Shown here: positions 17,213 through 24,861 of the stretch, piece after piece | Layout of the letters: the number at the start of each line of letters is the position of its first letter | How positions within the stretch are numbered: position 1 is the first letter of the stretch | NCBI GenBank assembly: GCA_947385425.1 | Contig: CANDKY010000031.1 | Coordinates: 1-38,275, forward strand | DNA from: an uncultured Lachnospiraceae bacterium | GTDB lineage: Bacteria > Bacillota > Clostridia > Lachnospirales > Lachnospiraceae | Direction: 5' to 3' | DNA: 38,275 bases | Position numbers and translations under genes: made by a program | The notes under the pieces: generated by a model | Told to the model about the DNA's origin: nothing | Database searches by the model: none | What the model saw: only the letters and a program-made list of their open reading frames with translations

Positions 17213-17629
17213 GGGCATTGTGTCGGAAATCATACATACCATCACCTCGATATGTCTAAAATCTCGGATAAGGTATCTTTCCAGAAGGAAATGGATGATG
17301 TGGCAAATCTGTATGAAGAAATTACAGGGCAGAAGCTTGCCATGTATTACCGTCCGCCCCAGGGGAAATACAGCACGGAGAATCTGGCTATGGCAAAGGA
17401 GCTTGGCTATAAGACTTTTTTCTGGAGCCTCGCTTATGTGGACTGGCAGCAGGATAAGCAGCCGTCGAAGGAGGAAGCTTTTGAGAAGATGACGGGGAGG
17501 ATCCATCCCGGAGCGATTGTGCTTTTGCACAGTACTTCACAGACGAACGGGCAGATCATGGATGAACTGCTGACGAAATGGGAGGAAATGGGATATACTT
17601 TTAAGCCTTTGTCGGCTCTGGTGCAGTAA
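17213..17629 (+). pseudogene. 3' part of the PdaA-type polysaccharide deacetylase
   Basis: Reading on from 17213 (GGG CAT TGT GTC), the frame gives GHCVGNHTYHHLDMS, the second NodB motif (His-x-x-x-His metal site). YYRPPQGKYSTENL (motif 3), KTFFWSLAYVDW (motif 4) and HPGAIVLLHSTS (motif 5) follow, ending at 17629. An internal ATG at 17252 could start a fragment, but it would lack the metal-binding histidines. Together with 15948-16388 it reconstitutes a full-length protein of about 285 residues. Confidence 0.85.
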
Positions 17630-17716
17630 GGAAGTTCCCATGTCAGAATATGTGGCATCACCAGTGATGGAAATAGGGGCAGGGGGATCTTTTCTACAGT
17701 TTCTTACTGTGAAGAA
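17630..17716. repeat. Intergenic repeat B, copy 1
   Basis: Begins right after the deacetylase stop. GTGGCATCACCAGTGATG and AGGGGCAGGGGGA are shared, with few changes, with 22666-22740. Function unknown. Confidence 0.6.
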
Positions 17717-17799
17717 ATGAATTTTCCCGGTTCTAAGTGCCTCATAAAATCTTCCCGGATGGCATAATCTATGTTAAGAGATAATTGCGGGGCAGGGCA

Positions 17800-18249
17800 A
17801 TGGGGAAATTTTCATCGGATCAAAAGCTCCAGTTGGTACAGATGATACGGGCGGAAAGCCAGGATAACAGGATGAGGATGAGGAGCCGGGAACGGCTGCT
17901 TTACGGTATAACCGGTAAGCAGGAGGAGGAGTTCCCCCTTTACAGCAGGGGTTATCATGATTATGGGAAGGGGATGAAGGATACGGAACTGTATGCCCTG
18001 GAAGAAGGTATGGGCAATGGTGGGGAAGCGCCCTTTTCCTCTTTTAAAATCCGCCTGGTGCTTGCGGCGGCTTTGTTTACGGCTTTTCTTTTGGCGGACG
18101 CAGGAAGCGGGACGATTGCGGGTATTTCTACGGCGGTTCTGCGGGAGGAAATGAATAAGGATTTTGACAGCGGCCTGGATGAGGTAGTGTTTGATTTCGA
18201 GAATAATTTTCCTTATACTTTGTTTGGGCAGGAGAGAAATTCTGATTGA
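17800..18249 (+). CDS. Hypothetical single-pass membrane protein
   Basis: 149 aa from the ATG at 17800 (GGGGCAGGG upstream is a weak site; a TTG five codons earlier is also in frame). N-terminal half is charged and probably cytoplasmic (KLQLVQMIRAESQDN, then an Arg-rich stretch). One hydrophobic helix runs at ~84-105 (IRLVLAAALFTAFLLADAG). The acidic C-terminus contains DFDSGLDEVVFDFENNFPYTLF. I recognise no named domain. It lies just upstream of the repeat array and radical SAM operon, in the same direction. Confidence 0.65.
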   Translation: MGKFSSDQKLQLVQMIRAESQDNRMRMRSRERLLYGITGKQEEEFPLYSRGYHDYGKGMKDTELYALEEGMGNGGEAPFSSFKIRLVLAAALFTAFLLADAGSGTIAGISTAVLREEMNKDFDSGLDEVVFDFENNFPYTLFGQERNSD

Positions 18250-18277
18250 CTTTTTACGGTAAATGGAATACTATACT
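18246..18277 (+). promoter_or_regulatory. Candidate promoter of the radical SAM-RNase G operon
   Basis: TTGACT (18246-18251) is followed after 17 bases by TACTAT (18269-18274) or after 20 bases by TATACT (18272-18277). If used, it gives a roughly 360-base leader containing the whole tandem hairpin array. Confidence 0.45.
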
Positions 18278-18329
18278 GTTATAGAGGAAAGTATAGGGCC
18301 TTGCAAGATTTGTGCAGGGCTCTATTTAT

Positions 18330-18600
18330 GCACACGGGCACCCAAAGGAAAATGTCAGCAAGAGCTGACGGGTGCCCGGCGCGCGAGTAGGGGGAAAAGC
18401 CTCCCCTACTCGATTGCACACGGGCACCCAAAGGAAAAATGTCAGCAAGAGCTGACGGGTGCCCGGCGTGCGGGCAGGGGAAGATGGCTCTTCCCTGCTC
18501 GGTTGCACAGGGGCGTACAGATGAAGTTGCTGCTTATGCGGCATGCGCCCCGCGCGGCGGGCAGGGGAGAAGGGCATTCCCTTATTTGGTTGTGGCAGGG
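18330..18600 (+). repeat. Three tandem ~87-bp structured repeats in the operon leader
   Basis: Units start at 18330, 18416 and 18505 (spacing 86 and 89). Units 1 and 2 are nearly identical in their first half: CGGGCACCC pairs with GGGTGCCCG, enclosing an A-rich bulge and a second stem GTCAGC/GCTGAC with an AAGA tetraloop. Each is followed by a second hairpin whose arms vary but keep pairing: CGAGTAGGGG with CCCCTACTCG (unit 1, one extra base per arm); GCAGGGGAAGA with TCTTCCCTGC (unit 2, one base bulged). Unit 3 is diverged but keeps GGGGCG/CGCCCC. The maintained pairing suggests RNA structure. Confidence 0.75.
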
Positions 18601-18644
18601 CAACGGGCATGGATAAGGTACGGAAATCGGGCGGAAGGAAATGT

Positions 18645-20528
18645 ATGAGAAAACTGGCGTTAAGTGATGAAATATTATTGAAAGTTGAGAAGCCGGCGCG
18701 CTACATCGGGAATGAAGTGAACAGCGTCATGAAGGATAAGCGGAAGGTAGAGGTGCGTATGGCGATGTGTTTTCCGGATGTGTATGAGATTGGCATGTCG
18801 CATTTGGGGATCCAGATTCTATATGATATGTTTAACCGTTTTGAGGATGTGTGGTGTGAACGGGTTTATTCGCCCTGGGTGGATTTGGATAAAATTATGA
18901 GGGATGGCAGGATTCCTCTTTTCGGGCTGGAATCCCAGGAACCGGTTAAGGATCTGGATATCCTGGCGGTTACGATCCAGTATGAGATGTGTTATACGAA
19001 TATCCTGCAGGTGTTGGATTTGGCGCAGATTCCGCTTCGGGCAGGGGAGCGGACATGGGAGCATCCGATTGTGATAGGCGGGGGGCCCTGTACGTATAAT
19101 CCAGAGCCGGTTGCAGAATTTTTTGATGTGTTTTATATCGGGGAGGGGGAGACACGCTACAGGGATTTTTTGGATCTTTATAAAGAGGCGCGCCGGGAAG
19201 GCGTTTCCAGGAGGGAATTCCTGCGGCGTGCCGCAAAACTGCCGGGAATGTATGTGCCGTCGTTTTACCGGGCGGAGTATAAGGAGGACGGTACGATACT
19301 GGCTGTGAGGCCGACGGAGGAAGGGATCCCTGCAAAGATAAAGAAGGAAATAGAGATGGATGTGTCGGATACTTATTATCCGCAAAAACCGGTAGTGCCT
19401 TTTATCAAGGTGACGCAGGATCGTGTGGTGCTGGAGATTCAGCGGGGGTGTATCCGGGGATGCCGTTTCTGCCAGGCAGGACAGATATACCGTCCGGTGC
19501 GGGAGAGGGATGTGGGGATGCTCAAGGAGTATGCCCTTAAGATGCTTAGGAATACGGGGCATGAGGAAATTTCTTTAAGCTCTTTAAGTTCCAGTGATTA
19601 TTCAAAGCTGCCGGAATTGATTGATTTTCTGATAGAAGAGTGCCGTGAGAGGAAGGTCAATATTTCGCTGCCTTCCCTGCGCATCGATGCTTTTTCCCTG
19701 GATGTGATGCGTAAGGTGCAGGATGTGAAAAAGAGCAGCCTGACGTTTGCGCCGGAAGCCGGAAGCCAGAGGCTGAGGGATACGATAAATAAAGGGCTGA
19801 CGGAGGATGCCATTTTAAAAGGCGCCGCCATGGCATTCGAGGGCGGATGGACAAGGGTGAAACTGTATTTTATGCTGGGGCTTCCTACGGAGACGGAGGA
19901 GGATATCCGGGGGATCGGTGATTTGTGTAATAAAATCGCTGCCGTCTTTTTTGAGACGGTGCCGAAAGACAGGCGGGTAAACGGGAAGGTGCAGATTGTG
20001 GCGAGTACTTCGTTTTTTGTGCCAAAGCCGTTTACCCCGTTCCAGTGGGCGCGGATGTGCACGAAGGAAGAGTTTCTGGACAAGGCATACCTGACGCGTA
20101 CGGCTATCCACAGCCAGTTAAACCAGAAGAGTATCAAATATAATTGGCATGAGGCGGATGTCAGTGTGCTGGAAGGGGTTTTTGCCAGAGGTGACAGGAA
20201 GGTTGCGGAAGTGATCCGGAAAGCTTATGAAAAGGGCTGTATTTTTGACGCGTGGAGCGAATATTTCCGCAACGATGCCTGGATGGAAGCGTTTGAAGAA
20301 TGTGCCGTTGATGTCGGGTTCTATACGACAAGGGAGCGGGGGATGGATGAGGTTTTTCCCTGGGATTTCCTGGACTGCGGCGTGACAAAGGAGTTCCTGG
20401 CGAGGGAATGGGAGAAGGCAGTGGCAGGGGAAGTGTCGCCTAACTGCCGGGTGCAGTGCCAGGGATGCGGCGCCGGCCAGTTCGGGGGCGGTGTATGTTT
20501 TGAGGAAAGGGACGGGGAAGGGGCATGA
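18645..20528 (+). CDS. B12-binding-type radical SAM protein (TIGR03960 family)
   Basis: 627 aa from the ATG at 18645 (GGAAGGAA upstream); a longer frame would start inside the repeat array and is rejected. N-terminal B12-binding-like region (~residues 40-200; IGMSHLGIQILYD, PIVIGGGPCTYNPEPVAEFFD, GEGE). The radical SAM core has Cys269-x3-Cys273-x2-Cys276 (LEIQRGCIRGCRFCQAGQ). The C-terminus has another Cys cluster (CRVQCQGCGAGQFGG), a possible second metal site. It is found almost always with DUF2344 and RNase G genes in Clostridia, as here. The substrate is not established. It overlaps the next gene by four bases. Confidence 0.92.
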   Translation: MRKLALSDEILLKVEKPARYIGNEVNSVMKDKRKVEVRMAMCFPDVYEIGMSHLGIQILYDMFNRFEDVWCERVYSPWVDLDKIMRDGRIPLFGLESQEPVKDLDILAVTIQYEMCYTNILQVLDLAQIPLRAGERTWEHPIVIGGGPCTYNPEPVAEFFDVFYIGEGETRYRDFLDLYKEARREGVSRREFLRRAAKLPGMYVPSFYRAEYKEDGTILAVRPTEEGIPAKIKKEIEMDVSDTYYPQKPVVPFIKVTQDRVVLEIQRGCIRGCRFCQAGQIYRPVRERDVGMLKEYALKMLRNTGHEEISLSSLSSSDYSKLPELIDFLIEECRERKVNISLPSLRIDAFSLDVMRKVQDVKKSSLTFAPEAGSQRLRDTINKGLTEDAILKGAAMAFEGGWTRVKLYFMLGLPTETEEDIRGIGDLCNKIAAVFFETVPKDRRVNGKVQIVASTSFFVPKPFTPFQWARMCTKEEFLDKAYLTRTAIHSQLNQKSIKYNWHEADVSVLEGVFARGDRKVAEVIRKAYEKGCIFDAWSEYFRNDAWMEAFEECAVDVGFYTTRERGMDEVFPWDFLDCGVTKEFLAREWEKAVAGEVSPNCRVQCQGCGAGQFGGGVCFEERDGEGA

Positions 20529-21304
20529 AACTGCGGGTAAAATTTGCAAAATCAGGCGCTATGCGTTTTATCGGGCATTTGGATGTCATGCGGTATTTTC
20601 AGAAGGCCATCCGGCGGGCAGGAATCGATATTGCTTATTCGGAAGGGTTCAGCCCTCATCAGATTATGTCTTTTGCCGCGCCGTTGGGTGTGGGGCTGGA
20701 GAGCAGGGGGGAATATTTTGACATGGAAGTCCGCTCTTATACAACCTTGGAGGAGGTGAAAGCAGGGCTTAACCGGGTTATGGTGGAGGGGATGGAGGTT
20801 TTGAATGTGACGGCGCTTGGGGAAGGGGAAAAAAATGCCATGGCAAGCGTTGCCGTGGCGGCTTACACCGTCCGTTTCCGGGAAGGGTATGAACCGGATT
20901 TTGACTGGGCGGGCGCTATGGAGGCTTTTTATGCGCAGCCGTCAATCCCGGTAACGAAGAAGACAAAGAAGAGTGAAGTTTTGTTGGATTTGAAGCCCGC
21001 CATTTATTCGCTGGAAGTGGAACGGGAGGAAGACGGTATCCCTGTGGTGCATATGCAGGTGGATGCCAGCAGTTCGGGCAATATCAAGCCGGGGCTGGTC
21101 ATGGAGGCTTTCCTTAGAGGGCAGGGCAGGGAACTGCCGGATTTTGCATTGTTGGTTACACGGGAAGAGACTTTTACCAATATCGGTACGGCGGAGGAAC
21201 CGGTGCTGGTTCCGCTGGATGCGGCCGGGATCAGGAAGGGACAGGAAGGCGGCAGAATAGGGGAATGGAACCTGCCGGATGCGGCCGGGATCAGGACGGA
21301 ATAG
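20525..21304 (+). CDS. DUF2344 / radical SAM-linked protein (TIGR03936 family)
   Basis: 259 aa. It opens MKLRVKFAKSGAMRFIGHLDVMRYFQKAIRRAGIDIAYSEGFSPHQIMSFA in pieces, the family signature. In many bacteria it is fused to the preceding radical SAM protein; here it is a separate, coupled gene (ATGA overlap). The last ~35 residues (from LDAAGIRKG) are encoded by a 60-bp tandem repeat and are unlikely to be part of the conserved domain. The stop codon itself lies in a repeat unit. Molecular role is not known. Confidence 0.9.
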   Translation: MKLRVKFAKSGAMRFIGHLDVMRYFQKAIRRAGIDIAYSEGFSPHQIMSFAAPLGVGLESRGEYFDMEVRSYTTLEEVKAGLNRVMVEGMEVLNVTALGEGEKNAMASVAVAAYTVRFREGYEPDFDWAGAMEAFYAQPSIPVTKKTKKSEVLLDLKPAIYSLEVEREEDGIPVVHMQVDASSSGNIKPGLVMEAFLRGQGRELPDFALLVTREETFTNIGTAEEPVLVPLDAAGIRKGQEGGRIGEWNLPDAAGIRTE

Positions 21305-21410
21305 GAAGGCGGCAGAACAGGGGAATGGAACCCGCCGGGTGCGGCCGAGATCAGGCCGGGACAGGAAGGCGGCAGGGCAGGGGAATTGAATTCGCCGGAT
21401 GCGGCCGGTA
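21206..21410 (+). repeat. 60-bp tandem repeat across the end of the DUF2344 gene
   Basis: GATGCGGCCGGGATCAGG recurs at 21218, 21278, 21338 (as GGTGCGGCCGAGATCAGG) and partly at 21398, exactly 60 bases apart, with GACAGGAAGGCGGCAG between. About 3.5 units are present. A change in the second unit (AATAG in place of GACAG) creates the stop codon, and the repeat continues past it toward the RNase gene. Confidence 0.85.
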
Positions 21411-21466
21411 CATCGGAGGATGCCTAAAGCTTAGCAAATGGGGAAGCAGACTTTTCGGGATAGGTT

Positions 21467-22708
21467 ATGGAAGACAGGAAATATATTGTGGTAAAATGGC
21501 ATGGGGAATTAGTGTCCCTGTTGTTTCACGGCCGCCGGCTTATGCTGGCCCATGCGGAGGATGCCGGGGACGGGGAAAATCTGTTGGGGAATATTTATGT
21601 GGCGCGGGTGAGAAATGTGGTAAAAGACCTTCACGCGGCGTTTGTGGAGATTGCGCCGGGGCAGGGCTGCTTTCTGGATTTGCGGGACGCGGACGAACCG
21701 CTGCTGTTAAACCGTAATTATGACGGCAGGCTGTTGGCGGAAGACGAGGTTATCGTCCAGGTAAACAAAGAGGCAATGAAAACGAAACCTCCGTCCGTGA
21801 CGTGCTGTATTTCGATGGACGGGAAGTATTGCGCGGCGGTGAAGGGCAGGCCGGGCCTTGCGTTTTCCGCGAAGCTGCCCGCAAGGGTTAAGGAGAGGAT
21901 CCATGCGGGGATGGTATCTTCGGGGTTCCCTTTGGAAAAGTATACGGAAAAGTTCGGTATTATCGTCCGCACCAACGCCAGGGATCTGGGGGCGGATCCG
22001 GAGCCTTTGATGCAGGAGATTCAGGAACTGACAGGGCGGCTGGAGGAGCTTTTGCATAACGGTATCCACCGGAGCTGTTATTCTGTGCTTTTCCGCAAAC
22101 CGGCCGGATATTTGCTGAGGCTCCGGGATATGCATGAGGGCTGGTGCGGCGAGATTGTGACGGATGAAGAGGGGATTTATCAAAAGATCAGGGATTTTGC
22201 CGCGGAAAATCCGGATTTTCATTTGCCTCCGGTGCGGTTTTATCAGGATGAGAGGCTGCCGTTAAGTAAGCTCTATGCTGTGGATACAAAGCTGCAGGAG
22301 GCGCTTGCGAAAAAGGTGTGGTTAAAATCCGGCGGTTATCTGATGATAGAACCTACGGAAGCGTTGACTGTGATAGATGTGAATACGGGTAAGGCGCTGC
22401 CTAAAAAGGGGGAGCAGGAAAATTTTTTACAGGTGAATATGGAGGCCGCCGGGGAAATAGCCAGGCAGATTGCACTCCGGAACTTGTCGGGTATCATTAT
22501 TATAGATTTTATCAATATGAAGAAAGAAGAGGATCGCGGCAGGCTTATGGCGTATCTGGGCAGCCTGATCCGGCAGGATACGGTGAAGACGACGCTGGTG
22601 GATATTACGGCCCTTGGGCTGGTGGAGCTGACACGGATGAAAACCAGCAGGCCGCTTGGCGAGCAGTTAGGAAATCCCCATGCCCCGAATGTGCGGCATC
22701 ACCAGTAA
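21467..22708 (+). CDS. rng: Ribonuclease G/E family endoribonuclease
   Basis: 413 aa. It carries an N-terminal S1-like RNA-binding region (~35-120; GNIYVARVRNVVKDLHAAFVEI, GCFLDL). The catalytic DNase I-like part has the two metal-binding aspartates in LTVIDVNTGKA (~303) and IIIIDFINM (~346). The CPxC zinc link of longer RNase E/G proteins is not evident. It acts in RNA processing and decay in the cytoplasm. The last ~10 residues (NPHAPNVRHHQ) and stop come from intergenic repeat B, so the native C-terminus has been replaced after RPLGEQLG. The ribosome binding site (GGGATAGG) is modest. Confidence 0.92.
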   Translation: MEDRKYIVVKWHGELVSLLFHGRRLMLAHAEDAGDGENLLGNIYVARVRNVVKDLHAAFVEIAPGQGCFLDLRDADEPLLLNRNYDGRLLAEDEVIVQVNKEAMKTKPPSVTCCISMDGKYCAAVKGRPGLAFSAKLPARVKERIHAGMVSSGFPLEKYTEKFGIIVRTNARDLGADPEPLMQEIQELTGRLEELLHNGIHRSCYSVLFRKPAGYLLRLRDMHEGWCGEIVTDEEGIYQKIRDFAAENPDFHLPPVRFYQDERLPLSKLYAVDTKLQEALAKKVWLKSGGYLMIEPTEALTVIDVNTGKALPKKGEQENFLQVNMEAAGEIARQIALRNLSGIIIIDFINMKKEEDRGRLMAYLGSLIRQDTVKTTLVDITALGLVELTRMKTSRPLGEQLGNPHAPNVRHHQ

Positions 22709-22740
22709 TGAAAATGGGGGCAGGGAGACTTTTTCATAGT
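22666..22740. repeat. Intergenic repeat B, copy 2 (in rng 3' end)
   Basis: Matches 17630-17716: GCGGCATCACCAGTAATG, GGGGGCAGGGAGACTTTTT. It provides the terminal codons and stop of the RNase G gene. Confidence 0.6.
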
Positions 22741-22759
22741 AACTGTCCCGAAATAACTT
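22741..22759. repeat. Partial end of palindromic element C
   Basis: AACTGTCCCGAAATAACTT equals, with one change, the terminal inverted repeat of the element at 30195-30357. No partner arm is seen nearby, so it is a remnant. Confidence 0.5.
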
Positions 22760-22894
22760 AGCGATAGATTTTGCAGGAGGCATAAATCGGGAATTGTATG
22801 TAAATAAACTGTGGCGTTTGCGCGGGATTTTTCGGGTGACAGCGGACAGGTATTTGGGGCATATGCCGGGAAAGCGGAAGGGAAGGGTGGAAGG

Positions 22895-23455
22895 ATGCAG
22901 CTTATCAGAATGGAGAAAGTAAAGGACGGGAAATATCTGAAGAATTATGAACTGACTTATTTAAATAAGGCGGGCAGGGAGAAGACGTATGAGATCGTGA
23001 GCAGGAAGGAACTGCACGGCGTGGAGGAGATTGGCAGGAAAGTCAGCGGTATGTCCATAGCCGCGGTCAATGACGGGAAGCTTCTGCTGTTAAAGGAGTT
23101 CCGCATGGGTGTGAATAAGACGATATATAATTTATGCGCCGGGATGATGGAGGAGGGAGAGACGGTTATAGACTGCATCAAGAGGGAGCTGTATGAGGAA
23201 ACGGGGCTTTCGGTGAAGAAAATTATTGATATCCTTCCGGCTTCTTATGCCGCGGTGGCCATATCGGATACGAAGACGCATATTGTGTTTGTGGAGGCCG
23301 AGGGGGAATTTGAGGATCATACATCGGAAAATGAGATGATTGAGGCCGGCTTTTACAGCCGTGAGGAAGTGGCGGCGCTTTTACAGGCTGAGGAATTCAG
23401 CTCCCGGGCGCAGATGGCTGCTTATTTCTTCTCGAAAAATCTTTTTCCGGGGTGA
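22895..23455 (+). CDS. NUDIX hydrolase (ADP-ribose pyrophosphatase-like)
   Basis: 186 aa from the ATG at 22895 (GGGTGGAAGG just upstream). The NUDIX box G-x5-E-x7-RE-x2-EE-x-G is complete at GMMEEGETVIDCIKREL followed by YEETG (~residues 86-108). The surrounding sequence (LLLLKEFRMGVNKTIYNLCAG) resembles ADP-ribose/nucleoside-diphosphate-sugar pyrophosphatases. It probably hydrolyses ADP-ribose or a similar dinucleotide; the substrate is not provable here. It is close to the ybaK-like gene (18 bases between), so a small operon is likely. Confidence 0.88.
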   Translation: MQLIRMEKVKDGKYLKNYELTYLNKAGREKTYEIVSRKELHGVEEIGRKVSGMSIAAVNDGKLLLLKEFRMGVNKTIYNLCAGMMEEGETVIDCIKRELYEETGLSVKKIIDILPASYAAVAISDTKTHIVFVEAEGEFEDHTSENEMIEAGFYSREEVAALLQAEEFSSRAQMAAYFFSKNLFPG

Positions 23456-23473
23456 ACCGATTTGGGGGTAAAA

Positions 23474-23953
23474 ATGAAAAACAGTGAGAAAACGAACGTA
23501 ATGCGTCTGCTTGACCAAAAGAAAATCCCATATGTGGGCCATACGTATGAACCGGATGCGTCGATGAGCGGCGGGGAGATTGCCGATGTTTTGAATGAGG
23601 ATGCGGAGATGGTATTTAAGACGCTTGTTACGCAGGGAAAGACCGGGCAGTATTATGTCTTTGTGGTTCCCGTCAGGGAAGAGCTGGATTTGAAGAAGGC
23701 GGCAAAGGCTGCAGGGGAGAAAGGGATCGGTATGATCCGGCAGAAGGAACTGCTTCCGCTGACAGGTTATGTGCATGGCGGCTGTTCTCCGATAGGTATG
23801 AAGAAGCCGTTCCCGACTTTCGTCCATGAGACGGCGAAGGGTTATGGGAAGATGTTTGTCAGTGCCGGGAAGGTAGGGTTTCAGATTGAGCTTTCGCCGG
23901 AGGATTTGGCAAGGGCAACAGAGTGCGGTTTTGCGGATATTGTGCAGGCGTGA
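23474..23953 (+). CDS. ybaK: Cys-tRNA(Pro)/Cys-tRNA(Cys) deacylase YbaK/EbsC family
   Basis: 159 aa from the ATG at 23474; a TTG four codons upstream is the alternative. Family features are an N-terminal NVMRLLDQKKIPYVGHTYEP, a Lys in EMVFKTLV (the residue needed for Cys-tRNA hydrolysis in YbaK), VPVREELDLKKAAKAAGEK, and GYVHGGCSPIGMKK followed by the C-terminal GKVGFQIELSPEDLARAT. It edits mischarged Cys-tRNA(Pro) in trans. The domain is complete. Confidence 0.92.
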   Translation: MKNSEKTNVMRLLDQKKIPYVGHTYEPDASMSGGEIADVLNEDAEMVFKTLVTQGKTGQYYVFVVPVREELDLKKAAKAAGEKGIGMIRQKELLPLTGYVHGGCSPIGMKKPFPTFVHETAKGYGKMFVSAGKVGFQIELSPEDLARATECGFADIVQA

Positions 23954-23999
23954 TGTGCCGGCATGTCCGGCGGAGGAAGACGGAAGGGAGAAAAAAATT

Positions 24000-24359
24000 A
24001 TGATCTTTATTCATTATCCGAAATGCGGTACTTGCAGGAAAGCCAGGAAATGGCTTGACGACAATGGGATATCCTATGAAGCCCGCGATATAAAGGAAGA
24101 GAACCCGACAGCCTGCGAGTTAAAGGAGTGGTATGGGAAAAGCGGGCTTCCGATGCGGAAGTTCTTTAATACAAGCGGTGCGCTTTACCGGGAAATGGGA
24201 TTGAAGGATAAGCTGGGTACCATGTCGGACGATGAGATGGTTGAACTGCTGGCAACGAACGGAATGTTGGTAAAACGCCCGATTGCCGTGGATGGGGAAA
24301 AGGTGCTCGTCGGTTTTAAGGAGAGTGAGTGGGAGGAAACATGGAATAAACTAAAATAG
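24000..24359 (+). CDS. ArsC/Spx-family (YffB-like) thioredoxin-fold protein
   Basis: 119 aa from the ATG at 24000 (GGAAGGGAG upstream). N-terminal IHYPKCGTCRKARKWLDDNGI carries the CxxC redox motif. The middle part (FFNTSGALYREMGLKDKLGTMSDDEMVELLATNGMLVKRPI, seen in pieces) and GFKESEWEETW match the ArsC/Spx/YffB family. It may be a thiol reductase or Spx-like regulator. True arsenate reductases usually sit with ars genes, which are absent, so I do not call arsC. Confidence 0.88.
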   Translation: MIFIHYPKCGTCRKARKWLDDNGISYEARDIKEENPTACELKEWYGKSGLPMRKFFNTSGALYREMGLKDKLGTMSDDEMVELLATNGMLVKRPIAVDGEKVLVGFKESEWEETWNKLK

Positions 24360-24375
24360 AAAGGAATCGCAGTCT

Positions 24376-24861
24376 ATGGGTATGTTTTTGAATAGCAGAA
24401 TACCATACGAATCTTATCGGTTGGTCAGAAGAGACACTTATTTTGTTGACAAAACGGCCCTGATTGGAGAACTGATTCCTTTTCTGGATGTGGAAAAACG
24501 GTTCATTTGTATTACGAGGCCACGCCGGTTTGGAAAAAGCGTGGTGGCAGGTATGATTGGGGCTTTTTTTGGGAAAGCGGCGGATGCGGGTATTTTGTTT
24601 GACGGGCTTAAGATTGCTTCGTCCGGGGAGTACCAGAGGCATCTGAACCGTCACTGTGTGATATATATCGATTTTAGCCGTATGCCGCAGGACTGCGGCG
24701 CTTACCGTGCATATATCGGGCGTATTGCCGGGGGGATCAGGCAGGATTTGGCGGAGGAATATCCGGATGTGGATTTTGGGCAGGGCAGGGATTTGTGGGA
24801 TATGCTCCAGATTGTTTTTGACAGGACAGGGCAGAAGTTCCTAGAAGGAAGGAGCGCAAAG
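24376..24861 (+). pseudogene. Truncated AAA-ATPase_like gene fused in frame to nhaC
   Basis: The first ~155 residues match the N-terminal part of the AAA-ATPase_like protein at 6482-8050: YFVDKTALIGEL, the Walker A hallmark ITRPRRFGKS, and LWDMLQIVFDRTGQKF. The match stops just before where Walker B (IIDEWD) should be, and the nuclease domain is gone. The frame has no stop and runs straight into nhaC, so one 620-residue fusion could be made. An ATG with AAAGGA upstream starts it. Confidence 0.75.

Noticed and set aside
18263-18648. Frames on both strands through the tandem hairpin region as protein-coding genes
   Set aside because: The translations simply mirror the repeat units; the pairing of the arms is better explained as RNA structure. 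Only the short leader-peptide idea is kept, as speculation.
24000-24359. Arsenate reductase arsC
   Set aside because: The fold matches, but no arsenic genes are nearby and the CxxC arrangement fits the broader Spx/YffB group.
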